Shown: positions 26,200 through 34,586, numbered from the stretch's first letter. The stretch is 64,000 bases of DNA from JAKJGV01 sp964617565 (GCA_964617565.1 CAZTYH010000006.1:1-64000), one strand, 5' to 3'. A program made the numbers and translations. Notes: generated by a model not told the origin, from the sequence alone.

Positions 26200-27215
26200 A
26201 ACTCTTCTCTCCCAATCAACTTGTCCGCGCACGACACGCCAAGCAGGAACAGGGCGGTCGTGAATTCGCGGCGCAACCGTTCGATCACCTCAATTACATC
26301 TTCCGTGGATTCCATTGCGGGCTTCAGGAACGGCGCGGCCATCCCGCAGAGCGAAGCGCCGAGGATCATGGCCTTGACCATATCCATGCCCGACCGTATG
26401 CCGCCGGATGCGATCAACGTGATGGCGTCGCGATAAGGCTTCAGTGCCTGCAGCGCGGCGGGGGTGGGAATGCCCCAGTCCTGGAAGATCAGGCCGAGAT
26501 CGCGGCGGTCGCTCTCCATAAGGCTGTGATGCTCGATCCGGCTCCACGACGTGCCGCCCGCGCCCGCGACATCAATGTACTCAATGCGGCCCTTCAAAAT
26601 GAGTTCGACATCCTCTGCCGAAATGCCTGCGCCCACTTCCTTGAGGACCACCGGTTTGTCGAGTGCATCCGCGACCTCAATAATTTTTCCGGCCAGCCCG
26701 CTGAAATTTACATCGCCGCTTGGCTGTACCGCTTCCTGCAGCGGGTTCAGGTGCAGGTAGAGCGCGTCGGCATCGAGGACTTCCAGCGCTTCACGGCATT
26801 GTTCCAGCGTGAAGCCGTAGTTCAATTGCACGGCGCCGAGGTTGGCGAAGAGCAGGGCGTTGGGCGCGAGCCGCCGCAATTCGAAACTGGACCGGGCCTT
26901 CGGATTGGTGAACATCACGCGCTGGGAGCCGACCGCCATCGCAACGCCGGTGGCCTCTGCCGCCTTCGCCAGGTTGAAATTGATCTTGCGCACGAGATCG
27001 TGGTCGCCGCCGGTCATGGACGAGATCAGCAGGGGAAAGGAAAGCTTCTTACCCATGAACTCGATGCCGGGCGAGACTTCGCGGAGGTTCAGTTCGGGCA
27101 GGGCGCGATGTTTCAGCCGGATCGCATCGAAATGAAAACGGCGCCGGTCGGACTCCGGGTCGCCCTCGATCGTCCGCAGGTGTCTCAGTTTTCGTTCGTT
27201 TGTAGGATCAGTCAT
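26163..27215 (-). CDS. fni: Type 2 isopentenyl-diphosphate delta-isomerase
   Basis: A 350-residue FMN-dependent TIM-barrel enzyme that interconverts IPP and DMAPP. Family features include FPLLISSMTGG, AVGSQRVM, HLNPLQEAVQPSGD, VLKEVGAGIS and IASGGIRSGMDMVKA. ATG 27215 gives MTDPTNERKLRHL, the normal start. The last nine residues (ECWSDGVVA) are encoded inside the TGGAGT repeat arm, so the C-terminus appears to have been altered by the repeat. Upstream lies GxxExxY cassette 2. Confidence 0.92.
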   Translation of the reverse strand: MTDPTNERKLRHLRTIEGDPESDRRRFHFDAIRLKHRALPELNLREVSPGIEFMGKKLSFPLLISSMTGGDHDLVRKINFNLAKAAEATGVAMAVGSQRVMFTNPKARSSFELRRLAPNALLFANLGAVQLNYGFTLEQCREALEVLDADALYLHLNPLQEAVQPSGDVNFSGLAGKIIEVADALDKPVVLKEVGAGISAEDVELILKGRIEYIDVAGAGGTSWSRIEHHSLMESDRRDLGLIFQDWGIPTPAALQALKPYRDAITLIASGGIRSGMDMVKAMILGASLCGMAAPFLKPAMESTEDVIEVIERLRREFTTALFLLGVSCADKLIGREELLLECWSDGVVA

Positions 27216-27220
27216 CGGAA

Positions 27221-27256
27221 GTGCCCACAGATCAGACAGATGCACGCAGATTTGAT
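27221..27256. repeat. Inverted-repeat arm of GxxExxY cassette 2, idi2 side
   Basis: GTGCCCACAGATCAGACAGA continues with TGCACGCAGATTTGATG. It matches the reverse complement of 27700-27736 at about three quarters of positions. It encodes the last residues and the stop codon of the GxxExxY gene. Confidence 0.8.
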
Positions 27257-27690
27257 GTATGGTGTTTTCGATTATTCGTAACGATCATACGTTCATACTC
27301 CAACCCGGGATGATGACCGAAATTGACAAGCAGTCCAACCTCATAACCCGTGTCGTTCAGATAGTTCAAGAGTTGTGCGCGATGCTCATCCGCAAGCTTC
27401 GATACGGCCTTGATTTCCAAAACAACGTGGTTGTAACAAATGAAATCCGGAATGTAGTGCTGGCGCAACCGCACGCCCTTGTATTCCAGCGGCACCATGG
27501 CTTGGGATTGCATGCTGATCGAGCGCAGGGGGAATTCGAGCTCAAGACATTCATGGTAGACCGGTTCGTGAAATCCGCAGCCTTTTATATTATATACCTC
27601 AAAACAGGCGCCAAGAATCGCGTAGGTCTCTTGTCCGTGAGGAAACTTGCCGTTGATTGCTTGTCCTCCATCCCCTTGCATAGAATACAT
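27232..27690 (-). CDS. GxxExxY family protein (PD-(D/E)XK-like), cassette 2
   Basis: A 152-residue protein. GFHEPVY gives the GxxExxY motif near residue 38. The nuclease-like core has YIPDFICY, then VVLEIKAVSKL with E-x-K, and GLLVNFG near the end. A different in-frame Met could give a slightly shorter N-terminus. The gene lies within the mevalonate operon between mvaA and idi2, in the same direction, and is bracketed by inverted repeats of the ATCTGTG word family. Its eight C-terminal residues are encoded by the repeat arm. Confidence 0.87.
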   Translation of the reverse strand: MYSMQGDGGQAINGKFPHGQETYAILGACFEVYNIKGCGFHEPVYHECLELEFPLRSISMQSQAMVPLEYKGVRLRQHYIPDFICYNHVVLEIKAVSKLADEHRAQLLNYLNDTGYEVGLLVNFGHHPGLEYERMIVTNNRKHHTSNLRASV

Positions 27691-27699
27691 ATTCCTTTC

Positions 27700-27736
27700 T
27701 TTTATCTGTGTAAATCTGTGTGATCTGTGGGCCCAT
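27700..27736. repeat. Inverted-repeat arm of GxxExxY cassette 2, mvaA side
   Basis: TTTATCTGTGTAAATCTGTG is followed by TGATCTGTGGGCCCATT. The words ATCTGTG recur three times. It pairs with 27221-27256. A further ATCTGTGG word lies at 27760-27767, next to the mvaA stop. Confidence 0.8.
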
Positions 27737-27769
27737 TCTTCTGTCTTGTGCGTAACCTTGATCTGTGGT

Positions 27770-28807
27770 CTATCTCTCCATCTTCCGATGCGCGTTCATC
27801 AGCTCGCCGGGGTTGGTCTGGGCGGCGAGCAATGAAAGTTCGCCACACAAAACCGTGGCGGCGCAGATCACCGCCAGTCGCCGCGCGTTTTCGCCCGGCT
27901 CCCTTTGCTCAAGACAGCCCAGCTTCCGTAGAATTTCCTGAACGAAATCGAGGTTCTTTCCCGCGCCCACCGTGCCCACGATGATGTTAGGGACGGTCGC
28001 GGAAAAATAGAGGTCTTCGCCCCGCGCCTCCGCGTGAACGAAGCCCTGCGAACCCTCCACAATGTTGGCCGCGTCCTGTCCGGTTGCGAGGTAGAACGCC
28101 AGCAGCATGTTCGCGAAATGCGCGTTGGCGCTCCGAATGCCGCCCGCGAGCATCGTGCCGATCAGGTTCTTCTTGATGTTGAGGTCCGCAATTTTCTGCG
28201 GAGTCGTCCGCAGCACCCGCGCACAGACATGGCCGGGGATCGTGATTTCGGTTACGACGTTCTTGCCGCGCCCGAGGATGCCGTTCACCGCGCTCGCTTT
28301 TTTGTCCGTGCAGTAATTGCCGGAGATGGAGACGTAACGGATATCCGAGTATTGGGCTATGATCCAGTTGGCCAACTGCTCCGCCGCCGCTGTCACCATG
28401 TTGTGGCCCGCCGCGTCGCCGGTGAACAATTCGAACCGGATATACATCAGGTTCGCGACAACCTGCGTGTGAATGGAGAGCAGGCGGGCGAAACGGCTGG
28501 TTTCGGTGACGGCCTTTCGCAGTTCTTCGATGCGATTCCGCACGCATTCCGCCGTGATCACGGCGACTTCCGCGTTGGGCGCTTCGAGCAGGATCGAGCG
28601 GGACATCCGGTCGTCGGCAATCACGGCGCGGATGCCGTCGGTCATCATCGAAACCTTTGCCCCGCGATTTACGGACGGCCACAGCGGCGTTTCGTAGGTT
28701 GCGAGAGGGACGGAGACCTCATCCTGAACTTCCTCGCCCGTAATTCGAATGGGGCCGACCCATTTAAGCGGAACCTGTGCAAAAGTGTCTGATGGCTCTT
28801 TATTCAT
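27770..28807 (-). CDS. mvaA: Hydroxymethylglutaryl-CoA reductase
   Basis: A 345-residue reductase that forms mevalonate from HMG-CoA. Motifs are GDAAGHNMVTAA for the nucleotide-binding region, NYCTDKKASAVNGI with the catalytic Lys, TMLAGGIRSANAHFAN and the C-terminal GTVGAGK. The DKK motif is typical of class I (eukaryote/archaeal-like) enzymes rather than class II. It heads the minus-strand operon that supplies isopentenyl diphosphate for isoprenoids. Confidence 0.9.
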   Translation of the reverse strand: MNKEPSDTFAQVPLKWVGPIRITGEEVQDEVSVPLATYETPLWPSVNRGAKVSMMTDGIRAVIADDRMSRSILLEAPNAEVAVITAECVRNRIEELRKAVTETSRFARLLSIHTQVVANLMYIRFELFTGDAAGHNMVTAAAEQLANWIIAQYSDIRYVSISGNYCTDKKASAVNGILGRGKNVVTEITIPGHVCARVLRTTPQKIADLNIKKNLIGTMLAGGIRSANAHFANMLLAFYLATGQDAANIVEGSQGFVHAEARGEDLYFSATVPNIIVGTVGAGKNLDFVQEILRKLGCLEQREPGENARRLAVICAATVLCGELSLLAAQTNPGELMNAHRKMER

Positions 28808-28930
28808 GATCTTTCCATCCTGATGGCCGCTGTTGATTCATTGAATACAACGTTTTGGAGGTCAAACAAAGCAAAGAATGATTGACTCTGGGATGCAATC
28901 TATCGTTCACATAGTGCGCAACAACCTGAC

Positions 28931-29007
28931 GGGCCCTTAGCTCAGTTGGTCAGAGCAGGGGACTCATAATCCTCTGGTCGTAGGTTCGAGTCCTACAGGG
29001 CCCACCA
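28931..29007 (+). tRNA. tRNA-Ile (CAU anticodon, lysidine type)
   Basis: A 77-base tRNA with acceptor GGGCCCT/AGGGCCC, anticodon loop CTCATAA giving CAU, T-arm GTAGGTTCGAGTCCTAC and encoded CCA. The body resembles bacterial tRNA-Ile2 (ileX), whose CAU is converted by TilS to read AUA, more than elongator Met. The isotype is therefore likely Ile, not certain. Confidence 0.85.
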
Positions 29008-29013
29008 CCCTTC

Positions 29014-29041
29014 GTCCCGAACGCGCTTCGCGCCTCGGGAC
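29014..29041 (+). terminator. Hairpin after tRNA-Ile
   Basis: GTCCCGA (29014-29020) pairs with TCGGGAC (29035-29041), with a further inner GCG/CGC pairing. It starts seven bases after the tRNA CCA end. No U-tract follows, so it may be a processing or termination structure. The rest of 29042-29220 holds further GC hairpins and no gene. Confidence 0.4.
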
Positions 29042-29220
29042 TACAGCTGGCAAGCCAGTCTTCTCCTGCAGGGGTCCTGCCGTGTCCCGGCGTAGTTCGC
29101 AAAGCGAATGAAGATTGCCGCGGCGAAGCGGCGAGCCTTCTCTTCTCGTTCACCCCTTGCTTTATATCTTTGTTTATGGCTAAAATCTACGAAAGCGGAA
29201 GCGTTGCACGGGAGATAATC

Positions 29221-29637
29221 ATGACACCGAGAAACATCTATATCACGGAGTTCGACAAGAAGCGGCTTGAGGAACTGATCGAGGTCGCGGAGGATTTCGG
29301 TGATCATGGCCGGAAAGATCTTGCGGCATTGGCCGCGGAGCTCGGGCGGGCCACCGTGGTGTCCTCCAGGGACGTGCCTGCGGATGTGGTGACGATGAAT
29401 TCCCGCGTGCGCCTCCGCGATCTGGAGTCAGGCGAGGATATGGCCTATGTCCTCGTTTTCCCCAACCAGGCGGACATTTCAAGCGGAGCCATTTCGGTCC
29501 TTGCACCCGTGGGCACCGCGCTGCTCGGATACGCAAAGGGCGACGAGATCGAATGGCCTGTCCCGGGCGGGATCCGTCGCATCAAGATCGAAGATGTTTT
29601 ATATCAGCCCGAAGCAGCGGGACATTATCACCTGTAG
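29221..29637 (+). CDS. Rnk-like GreA/GreB C-terminal domain protein
   Basis: A 138-residue protein starting MTPRNIYITEFDKKRLEELI, like Rnk (regulator of nucleoside diphosphate kinase). The second half (about 60-135) is the GreA/GreB C-terminal FKBP-like domain: VTMNSRVRLRDLESGE, then FPNQADISSGAISVLAPVG and LLGYAKGDEIEWPVPGG. The N-terminal coiled coil is short, as in Rnk, so it binds RNA polymerase without transcript cleavage. ATG 29221 follows GGGAGATAATC; the frame extends to 29170 but without a better site. Confidence 0.87.
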   Translation: MTPRNIYITEFDKKRLEELIEVAEDFGDHGRKDLAALAAELGRATVVSSRDVPADVVTMNSRVRLRDLESGEDMAYVLVFPNQADISSGAISVLAPVGTALLGYAKGDEIEWPVPGGIRRIKIEDVLYQPEAAGHYHL

Positions 29638-29650
29638 ACAATCCGCGTGC

Positions 29651-31315
29651 TCACTCCACGGCGACGCGGTAGAAGAGGGTTGATTCCGCGCCGGCGGTGG
29701 CGTCGGTGTGAACGTTCAGAGGGGGAGCGGCGGGGAGGTTGGTGGCAATGGCTGTGAAGGCGAGCGACAGCGAGGATGCTCTTTCGATGCTGTAGAGCTT
29801 GTTGGATTCGCTGGCCCAGCTCACGACGGGATGTGTATCGCCGGCTGATTGATTTGCGACGCATTTGAGAAGAGAAAGCGAATTCGTCGGGTCGGTCCCC
29901 GCGCGAATTTCCATCCAATCGAGAAACCCATCCCCATCGGTATCAGCCGCGGGATGCACATACTCGAACGCGCCGATATCCACTTCGGCAATCCCGCTGT
30001 TGTTCCCGTCGAGCGGACGGGGTACGCCATCGTAATCGGGCTTCACGTTCGGGGCGTTGGTGTGGGCGTCCACGCAGGATGAATCGTTTGTGAGACGATA
30101 GTTGTCTGTTGCTTCATCAACAAAGCCGGGCGCGGAGCTGGTGATATTGCCGCTCGAGTCGGTGATGGTTCCGCCCAGTGAGCCGTGACTGCCAACACAG
30201 CCGGGCTTGGTCCAGTTGTCGCGCAGGAATAACGCGCCGGTGTCGTCCAGCATCGCGAGCGTGTTGCCGGCGAGCGTGACATAGAGGATGTTGCCGGCGC
30301 AGTCTGCTTGCTCTTCGTTGGTGGACAGGCGGAACAACGTGGTACGGTCGGAGCGTTTCGAGACGACGGTGTTGTTGAAGAAGTGGAGACGTCCTTTGCG
30401 ATATTGCGCCGTGATTCCGCTGTCGCCGCCGTAATGGACGATCTGCCGGTTGCCATCGTTAGTGGACTCGATCAGCAGGTTGCCGTAAACGAACGTGTTT
30501 GAATACAACGGCAGGGGGCGAAGCGTGTCGCTATCCACGAGGTCAAGCTGACGGTTTCCGTTTTCGATACGGTTGTAACGGATCACGGTTCCGGCGGAGC
30601 GATCCTTGAGGTTGTTGCCGAGGCATCCCTGCCGGAGCGGGCCGAGATCGTTGTGCTGAAACGTGATACCGCTGACCTCGGTATAAATGTTGTGCTCGTA
30701 AATGCTGTTTGAGATGCCGTTGCCGAAAATGCGGCAGCCTTCGACGAGGACATTGCTGCTCACGCCACTGAACGCACCCGCAAAAAATCCGTTCCCGCAA
30801 TCCTGCAAGATGCAGTTGCGAATCGTGATGTGGCGTCCCTTCTCGATATAGATCGCGGCGGCGTTGTTCGCGTAGGTATTGGTCGTGTTGTCGTCGCCGA
30901 CATATTGATACGGCGGCCGGGCGCTGCGGATTTCCAGGTTTTCAATGACGATGTGCTCCGGGGTTGTGTCGGAAGGGGTGTTGGCCCCGCCGATTTTTAT
31001 GACGCCGCGCTGCTCGCCCCAGAAGTTCAGCGGGGCAGGGGTGGTCGCGTCGCGTCCGTCAATCACCGGCAGGTCACCCGACTTGTTGGGCACGCCGCGG
31101 ATCGTGATGGGCGCGTCGCTCAGTCCCTGGCGGCAAAGCACCCATTTTTCATTGTAGGGCGTGCTGCGCCAATGAATCAGAACCGTGTCGCCTGCCGAGA
31201 GTGTGTGCCAAGGCACTGAGGCAATACTGTACAAAGGCCCGTTGGTGCTTACCTCGAATGTGGCTGCGCCCGCACCCAATACTCCGCACAGAACGAAAAA
31301 AGCCGCGTAACGCAT
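29651..31315 (-). CDS. Secreted right-handed beta-helix protein
   Basis: A 554-residue exported protein. A signal peptide covers about residues 1-18 (ending GAA). Residues 60-380 contain repeated coils rich in N, V and I (for example ITIRNCILQDCGNGFF, VLVEGCRIFGNG, GLHF-like strands), typical of pectate-lyase-like beta-helices. A calcium-binding thrombospondin-3-like repeat, DTDGDGFLDWMEIRAGTDP, lies near 455-473, followed by an immunoglobulin-like C-terminal module with YSIERASSLS. Such proteins bind or cut polysaccharides, or are adhesins; the substrate is unknown. Confidence 0.8.
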   Translation of the reverse strand: MRYAAFFVLCGVLGAGAATFEVSTNGPLYSIASVPWHTLSAGDTVLIHWRSTPYNEKWVLCRQGLSDAPITIRGVPNKSGDLPVIDGRDATTPAPLNFWGEQRGVIKIGGANTPSDTTPEHIVIENLEIRSARPPYQYVGDDNTTNTYANNAAAIYIEKGRHITIRNCILQDCGNGFFAGAFSGVSSNVLVEGCRIFGNGISNSIYEHNIYTEVSGITFQHNDLGPLRQGCLGNNLKDRSAGTVIRYNRIENGNRQLDLVDSDTLRPLPLYSNTFVYGNLLIESTNDGNRQIVHYGGDSGITAQYRKGRLHFFNNTVVSKRSDRTTLFRLSTNEEQADCAGNILYVTLAGNTLAMLDDTGALFLRDNWTKPGCVGSHGSLGGTITDSSGNITSSAPGFVDEATDNYRLTNDSSCVDAHTNAPNVKPDYDGVPRPLDGNNSGIAEVDIGAFEYVHPAADTDGDGFLDWMEIRAGTDPTNSLSLLKCVANQSAGDTHPVVSWASESNKLYSIERASSLSLAFTAIATNLPAAPPLNVHTDATAGAESTLFYRVAVE

Positions 31316-31350
31316 AACCTGTCTTCGAGCATAAACCGGACCAATCCGAA

Positions 31351-31376
31351 TAGAAGCGGTCTCCAGACCGCTTCTA
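31351..31376. repeat. TAGAAGCGGTCT palindrome, copy 1
   Basis: TAGAAGCGGTCT-CC-AGACCGCTTCTA is a perfect 12-bp inverted repeat with a two-base centre, between two minus-strand genes. Other copies are at 31447, 38838 (interrupted) and 45289. Confidence 0.85.
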
Positions 31377-31446
31377 CATAGACAAGCTTTCTGTCTTTGT
31401 CAAGGGAAAAGTCGGGGGCGTAGGTGTGGCGGCCAAGCGGTTTGGC

Positions 31447-31466
31447 AAGCGGTCTCCAGACCGCTT
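31447..31466. repeat. AAGCGGTCT palindrome, copy 2
   Basis: AAGCGGTCTCCAGACCGCTT, identical core to copy 1, 70 bases away. It lies eight bases past the 3' end of the dienelactone-hydrolase-like gene, whose stop is at 31474. It could act as a transcription terminator or RNA-stabilising stem. Confidence 0.8.
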
Positions 31467-31473
31467 CTACTTC

Positions 31474-32268
31474 TCACTCCCGGGCACGGGCGGTTTTAAA
31501 CACCTCGGCAAAAAATGCTTTCATGGCTTTCCATGACCGGCGATCGGCCGCGGCATTGTATGCTGCGCCACGCGAGGGATCGTTGCCCGCGCCGGGATCG
31601 GTGAACGAATGCACAGCGCCGCCGTAAGCGACAAGCTGCCAATCCACGCCCGCGTCGCGCATCTCTTTTTGAAACGCTTCAACCTGTTCGGGCGGGACAT
31701 GAGGATCATCCGCTCCGTGCAGCACGAGAATGCTGCCCTTGATATTTTTAGCGTCCGCGGGATCAGGCGTATCGAAATTGCCGTGAAAACTCACAGCGCC
31801 AACCACGGGCGCTCCGCTGCGCGCCAGTTCCAGCGCGACCATGCCGCCGAAACAGTAGCCCATCACCGCAATCGGTTGTCCTTCAACCAACTCGCTGGAT
31901 TGCAGGAACCGAAGGCCCGCATTCGCGCGGGTGCGTGTCAGCGTTCGGTCGTTTTTGAAGAGCCCGGCCTGCTTGCCTGCCTCCTGCGCCGATTCGGGGC
32001 GGATGCCTTTCCCGTACATATCAATCGCAAAGGCGACATACCCCAGTTCCGCCAGCGCGCGCGCGCGCCGTTTCTCGTAATCGCCCAACCCTTTCCACTG
32101 GTGCACCACCAGCACGCCGGGGCGCGGACCCTCGGCCGCGTCGTCCCATGCGAGATACCCTTCAAGCGTCACGTCCCCGTCATGATACTCCACGCCCATT
32201 GATTCCACTTCACCCCGCGCCGATATCGCGAATGCCACTATTAAGAGACAGGTCAAAAATGCCTTCAT
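31474..32268 (-). CDS. Exported dienelactone-hydrolase-family protein
   Basis: A 264-residue alpha/beta hydrolase with an N-terminal signal peptide (residues 1-20, MKAFLTCLLIVAFAISARG). The nucleophile is Cys in GYCFGG (about 138), with Asp in GADDPHVPPEQ and His in GAVHSFTDP; a Cys nucleophile is the mark of dienelactone hydrolases. The export signal suggests a periplasmic esterase rather than chlorocatechol degradation. ATG 32268 follows GGGAGAAAGAGC; the open frame to 32454 lacks family similarity. Confidence 0.87.
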   Translation of the reverse strand: MKAFLTCLLIVAFAISARGEVESMGVEYHDGDVTLEGYLAWDDAAEGPRPGVLVVHQWKGLGDYEKRRARALAELGYVAFAIDMYGKGIRPESAQEAGKQAGLFKNDRTLTRTRANAGLRFLQSSELVEGQPIAVMGYCFGGMVALELARSGAPVVGAVSFHGNFDTPDPADAKNIKGSILVLHGADDPHVPPEQVEAFQKEMRDAGVDWQLVAYGGAVHSFTDPGAGNDPSRGAAYNAAADRRSWKAMKAFFAEVFKTARARE

Positions 32269-32389
32269 GCTCTTTCTCCCATTTGATTCCGATAAACAAC
32301 CTACGATAGAATCGAGCGAGAGCAAGGGCCTCCCTCCCGACGAAGAAGGGGACATTTCTAAAGAGTTTTGACATTGTTTATCCCGAATA

Positions 32390-32418
32390 TTGACAGCCTT
32401 TGAATGTTGAGGTATCGT
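32390..32418 (+). promoter_or_regulatory. Sigma-70-like promoter for leader RNA / DUF4914-like gene
   Basis: TTGACA (32390-32395) and TATCGT (32413-32418) are separated by 17 bases. A second TTGACA at 32368-32373 lacks a partner at standard spacing. Transcription would start near 32425. Confidence 0.55.
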
Positions 32419-32424
32419 CCCGCG

Positions 32425-32550
32425 CTCGACTTTTAAGAGGACGAGAAATTTCACGTTGATAATGTGAGTTGAAGGCGGCCCGCACGAGTGGGTGGCTTTT
32501 CGAGGCGCAGGGTCAGCAATGGTCTATCACAGACTGTGCTGGCCTTTTTT
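32425..32550 (+). ncRNA. Candidate leader or small RNA ending in a terminator
   Basis: About 125 bases from the predicted start to a T6 tract. The 3' end is a strong intrinsic terminator: GGTCAGCAATGGTCT (32511-32525) pairs with AGACTGTGCTGGCC (32531-32544), loop ATCAC, then TTTTTT. The body has GC-rich segments around 32473-32508 that could fold. A second hairpin (AGCCGGC 32577-32583 with GCCGGCT 32619-32625, then GGAGGTTTTT) follows before the gene. I do not recognise a known riboswitch class. It is either a free small RNA or an attenuator for the gene at 32700. Confidence 0.45.
32511..32550 (+). terminator. Intrinsic terminator in the DUF4914-like leader
   Basis: A stem of 14 pairs with one bulge followed by six T residues, 150 bases upstream of the coding start. 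Its position inside the leader is what suggests attenuation. Confidence 0.7.
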
Positions 32551-32699
32551 GTTTCCCCATGACGAATCCGTTATGGAGCCGGCGATGGGAAAGCATGGCG
32601 GACCGGGAGTCCGGGATAGCCGGCTTGGAGGTTTTTATGGCAGGACGCGTTACCCCTCTTCGATTGAACGGGAGTGTTCTTCCAAACAAAGGAGTAGAC

Positions 32700-34586
32700 A
32701 TGAAGAGCAGTGAGTTTATTGCGAAATTGAACGTTCCGGACGAGGTGAGGGAGTTGTTGCGGAAGGCGAAGTCGGTGACCTGTGCGCTCAACCTCACCGA
32801 TTTGGAGGACTTGGCGTGCGGAGGGAAAGCAAACTCGGAATGGATGGTGTCTTATCCTCTGCCGGATGGTCGCACGGTGGAGGAAGTAAAGGTGGTGCGC
32901 GTGCGAAATGGGATCAGTGCAAACTACATGGATCCCTACATGCGGCGGAGAGACCCGGATTGCATGGTGATTGCCGACAATATGCCATCGGACAAGCCGC
33001 GGTTCGATGAGGTCTTCGGTTTGCCCTTCAACGAGCTCCGGCAGGCGACCTTCGACTGGCTCGTTACGCAGGATCTGGCGATCTACGCGTTCGAAATGGG
33101 GCAACCCATGATGGGTGGGGACGCGCTGGCGATCTGTCCCGCGAACGCCGGATTTTTCGCGTTCGGGCTCGCCCTCTTGCAGGGGATTGTGGATGTCAGC
33201 CAGATGAACCGCCAGATCACGCCCGAAACGATATTGTATGTGGCGCCGCCCTTCCGGCACACGCATTTCAAAGGAAAACAGATTGTCGCGCACAATCGAA
33301 CGGGCGAAATCCACGAGATCTTCTCCTACAACCTGTACCCCGGGCCCAGCGCCAAGAAAGGCATTTACGGCGCGCTCATCGAAAAGGGAACGCATGAAAG
33401 CTGGGTGACCGCGCACTGCTCGGCCGTGCGAGTCGTTACTCCTTACGACAACGTCGTGACCTTCATGCACGAAGGCGCCAGCGGCGGCGGCAAGAGCGAG
33501 ATGTTGCAGCAGCCTCACCGGTTGCCGGACGGGCGGCTCCTGCTGGGGAGAAATATGGTGGGTGGCGAAGAGCGCTACCTCGAAATTCAGCGTACCTGTG
33601 AACTGCGGCCGGTCTGTGACGACATGGGCTTGTGTCACACGGAATTCCAGGAAGGCGATCAGCACCTGTATCTCATGGACGCCGAGCAAGCCTGGTTCGT
33701 GCGTGTCAATCACATCACGGGATATGGAACGGATCATGACCTCGAGCGGCTCACGATTCATTCCCCGCGATCCCTGCTGTTTCTGAATATTGACGCGATG
33801 TCCAACTCAACCGCCTTGATCTGGGAGCATATCGAGGATGCGCCGGGCACGCCGTGTCCGAATCCCCGTGTCATCATGCCGCGGAGCGTTGTTCCCGGTG
33901 TGGTGAACGACAAGGCCCAGATCAATATCCGCTCTTTTGGCGTTCGGACACCGCCCTGCACCCGGGAACATCCGACCTACGGGATCCTGGGGGTCTTTCA
34001 CATACTGCCCCCCGCCCTGGCGTGGTTGTGGCGATTGGTATCTCCGCGAGGCCACGCGAATCCCAGCATTGTGGATCAGGAGGGGATGAGCAGTGAGGGC
34101 GTTGGCAGCTACTGGCCTTTTGCAACAGGAAGGAAAGTGGATCAGGCCAACCTGTTGCTCGAGCAGTTCACGACGGCGACCAAGACCCGTTACATCCTTG
34201 TGCCCAACCAGCATGTGGGCGCGTGGGAGACAGGGTTTATGCCGCAGTGGCTTGCCAGGGACTACCTTGCCCGCCGGGGACACGCGCGGTTCCTTTCGGA
34301 CCAAGTGGTGCCCTCGCGATGCCCGCTGCTGGGCTTCGCCTTGCAGAGCATGCGCATTGAGGGAACCATGATTCCCAAGTGGTTCCTTCAGGTTGACACG
34401 CAACCGGAAGTCGGAACAGAAGCCTATGACCAGGGCGCGCGGACACTGACAACTTTCTTCCACGCGCAGATCAGGGAATTCCTGCATCCCGACCTGGCGC
34501 CTCTCGGCAGGGATATCATTGAGAGCTGCCTGTCCGGCTCGTCTGTTGCCGAGTACACGCGCTTCATTCCCACTTCGGATACGTAA
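32700..34586 (+). CDS. DUF4914-like protein with PEPCK-like P-loop
   Basis: A 628-residue cytosolic protein that resembles the DUF4914 family. The segment FMHEGASGGGKSEMLQQP (about 257-272) is a kinase-1a-type P-loop like that of phosphoenolpyruvate carboxykinases, so nucleotide binding is likely. The actual reaction is unknown. ATG 32700 has a near-perfect AAAGGAG Shine-Dalgarno six bases upstream. The frame stays open back to 32469 across a terminator hairpin, and I reject that extension. It precedes purC by 52 bases. Confidence 0.65.
   Translation: MKSSEFIAKLNVPDEVRELLRKAKSVTCALNLTDLEDLACGGKANSEWMVSYPLPDGRTVEEVKVVRVRNGISANYMDPYMRRRDPDCMVIADNMPSDKPRFDEVFGLPFNELRQATFDWLVTQDLAIYAFEMGQPMMGGDALAICPANAGFFAFGLALLQGIVDVSQMNRQITPETILYVAPPFRHTHFKGKQIVAHNRTGEIHEIFSYNLYPGPSAKKGIYGALIEKGTHESWVTAHCSAVRVVTPYDNVVTFMHEGASGGGKSEMLQQPHRLPDGRLLLGRNMVGGEERYLEIQRTCELRPVCDDMGLCHTEFQEGDQHLYLMDAEQAWFVRVNHITGYGTDHDLERLTIHSPRSLLFLNIDAMSNSTALIWEHIEDAPGTPCPNPRVIMPRSVVPGVVNDKAQINIRSFGVRTPPCTREHPTYGILGVFHILPPALAWLWRLVSPRGHANPSIVDQEGMSSEGVGSYWPFATGRKVDQANLLLEQFTTATKTRYILVPNQHVGAWETGFMPQWLARDYLARRGHARFLSDQVVPSRCPLLGFALQSMRIEGTMIPKWFLQVDTQPEVGTEAYDQGARTLTTFFHAQIREFLHPDLAPLGRDIIESCLSGSSVAEYTRFIPTSDT

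Noticed and set aside
32469..32699. N-terminal extension of the DUF4914-like gene
   Set aside because: The extension crosses a strong terminator hairpin, while the ATG at 32700 has a near-ideal ribosome-binding site.
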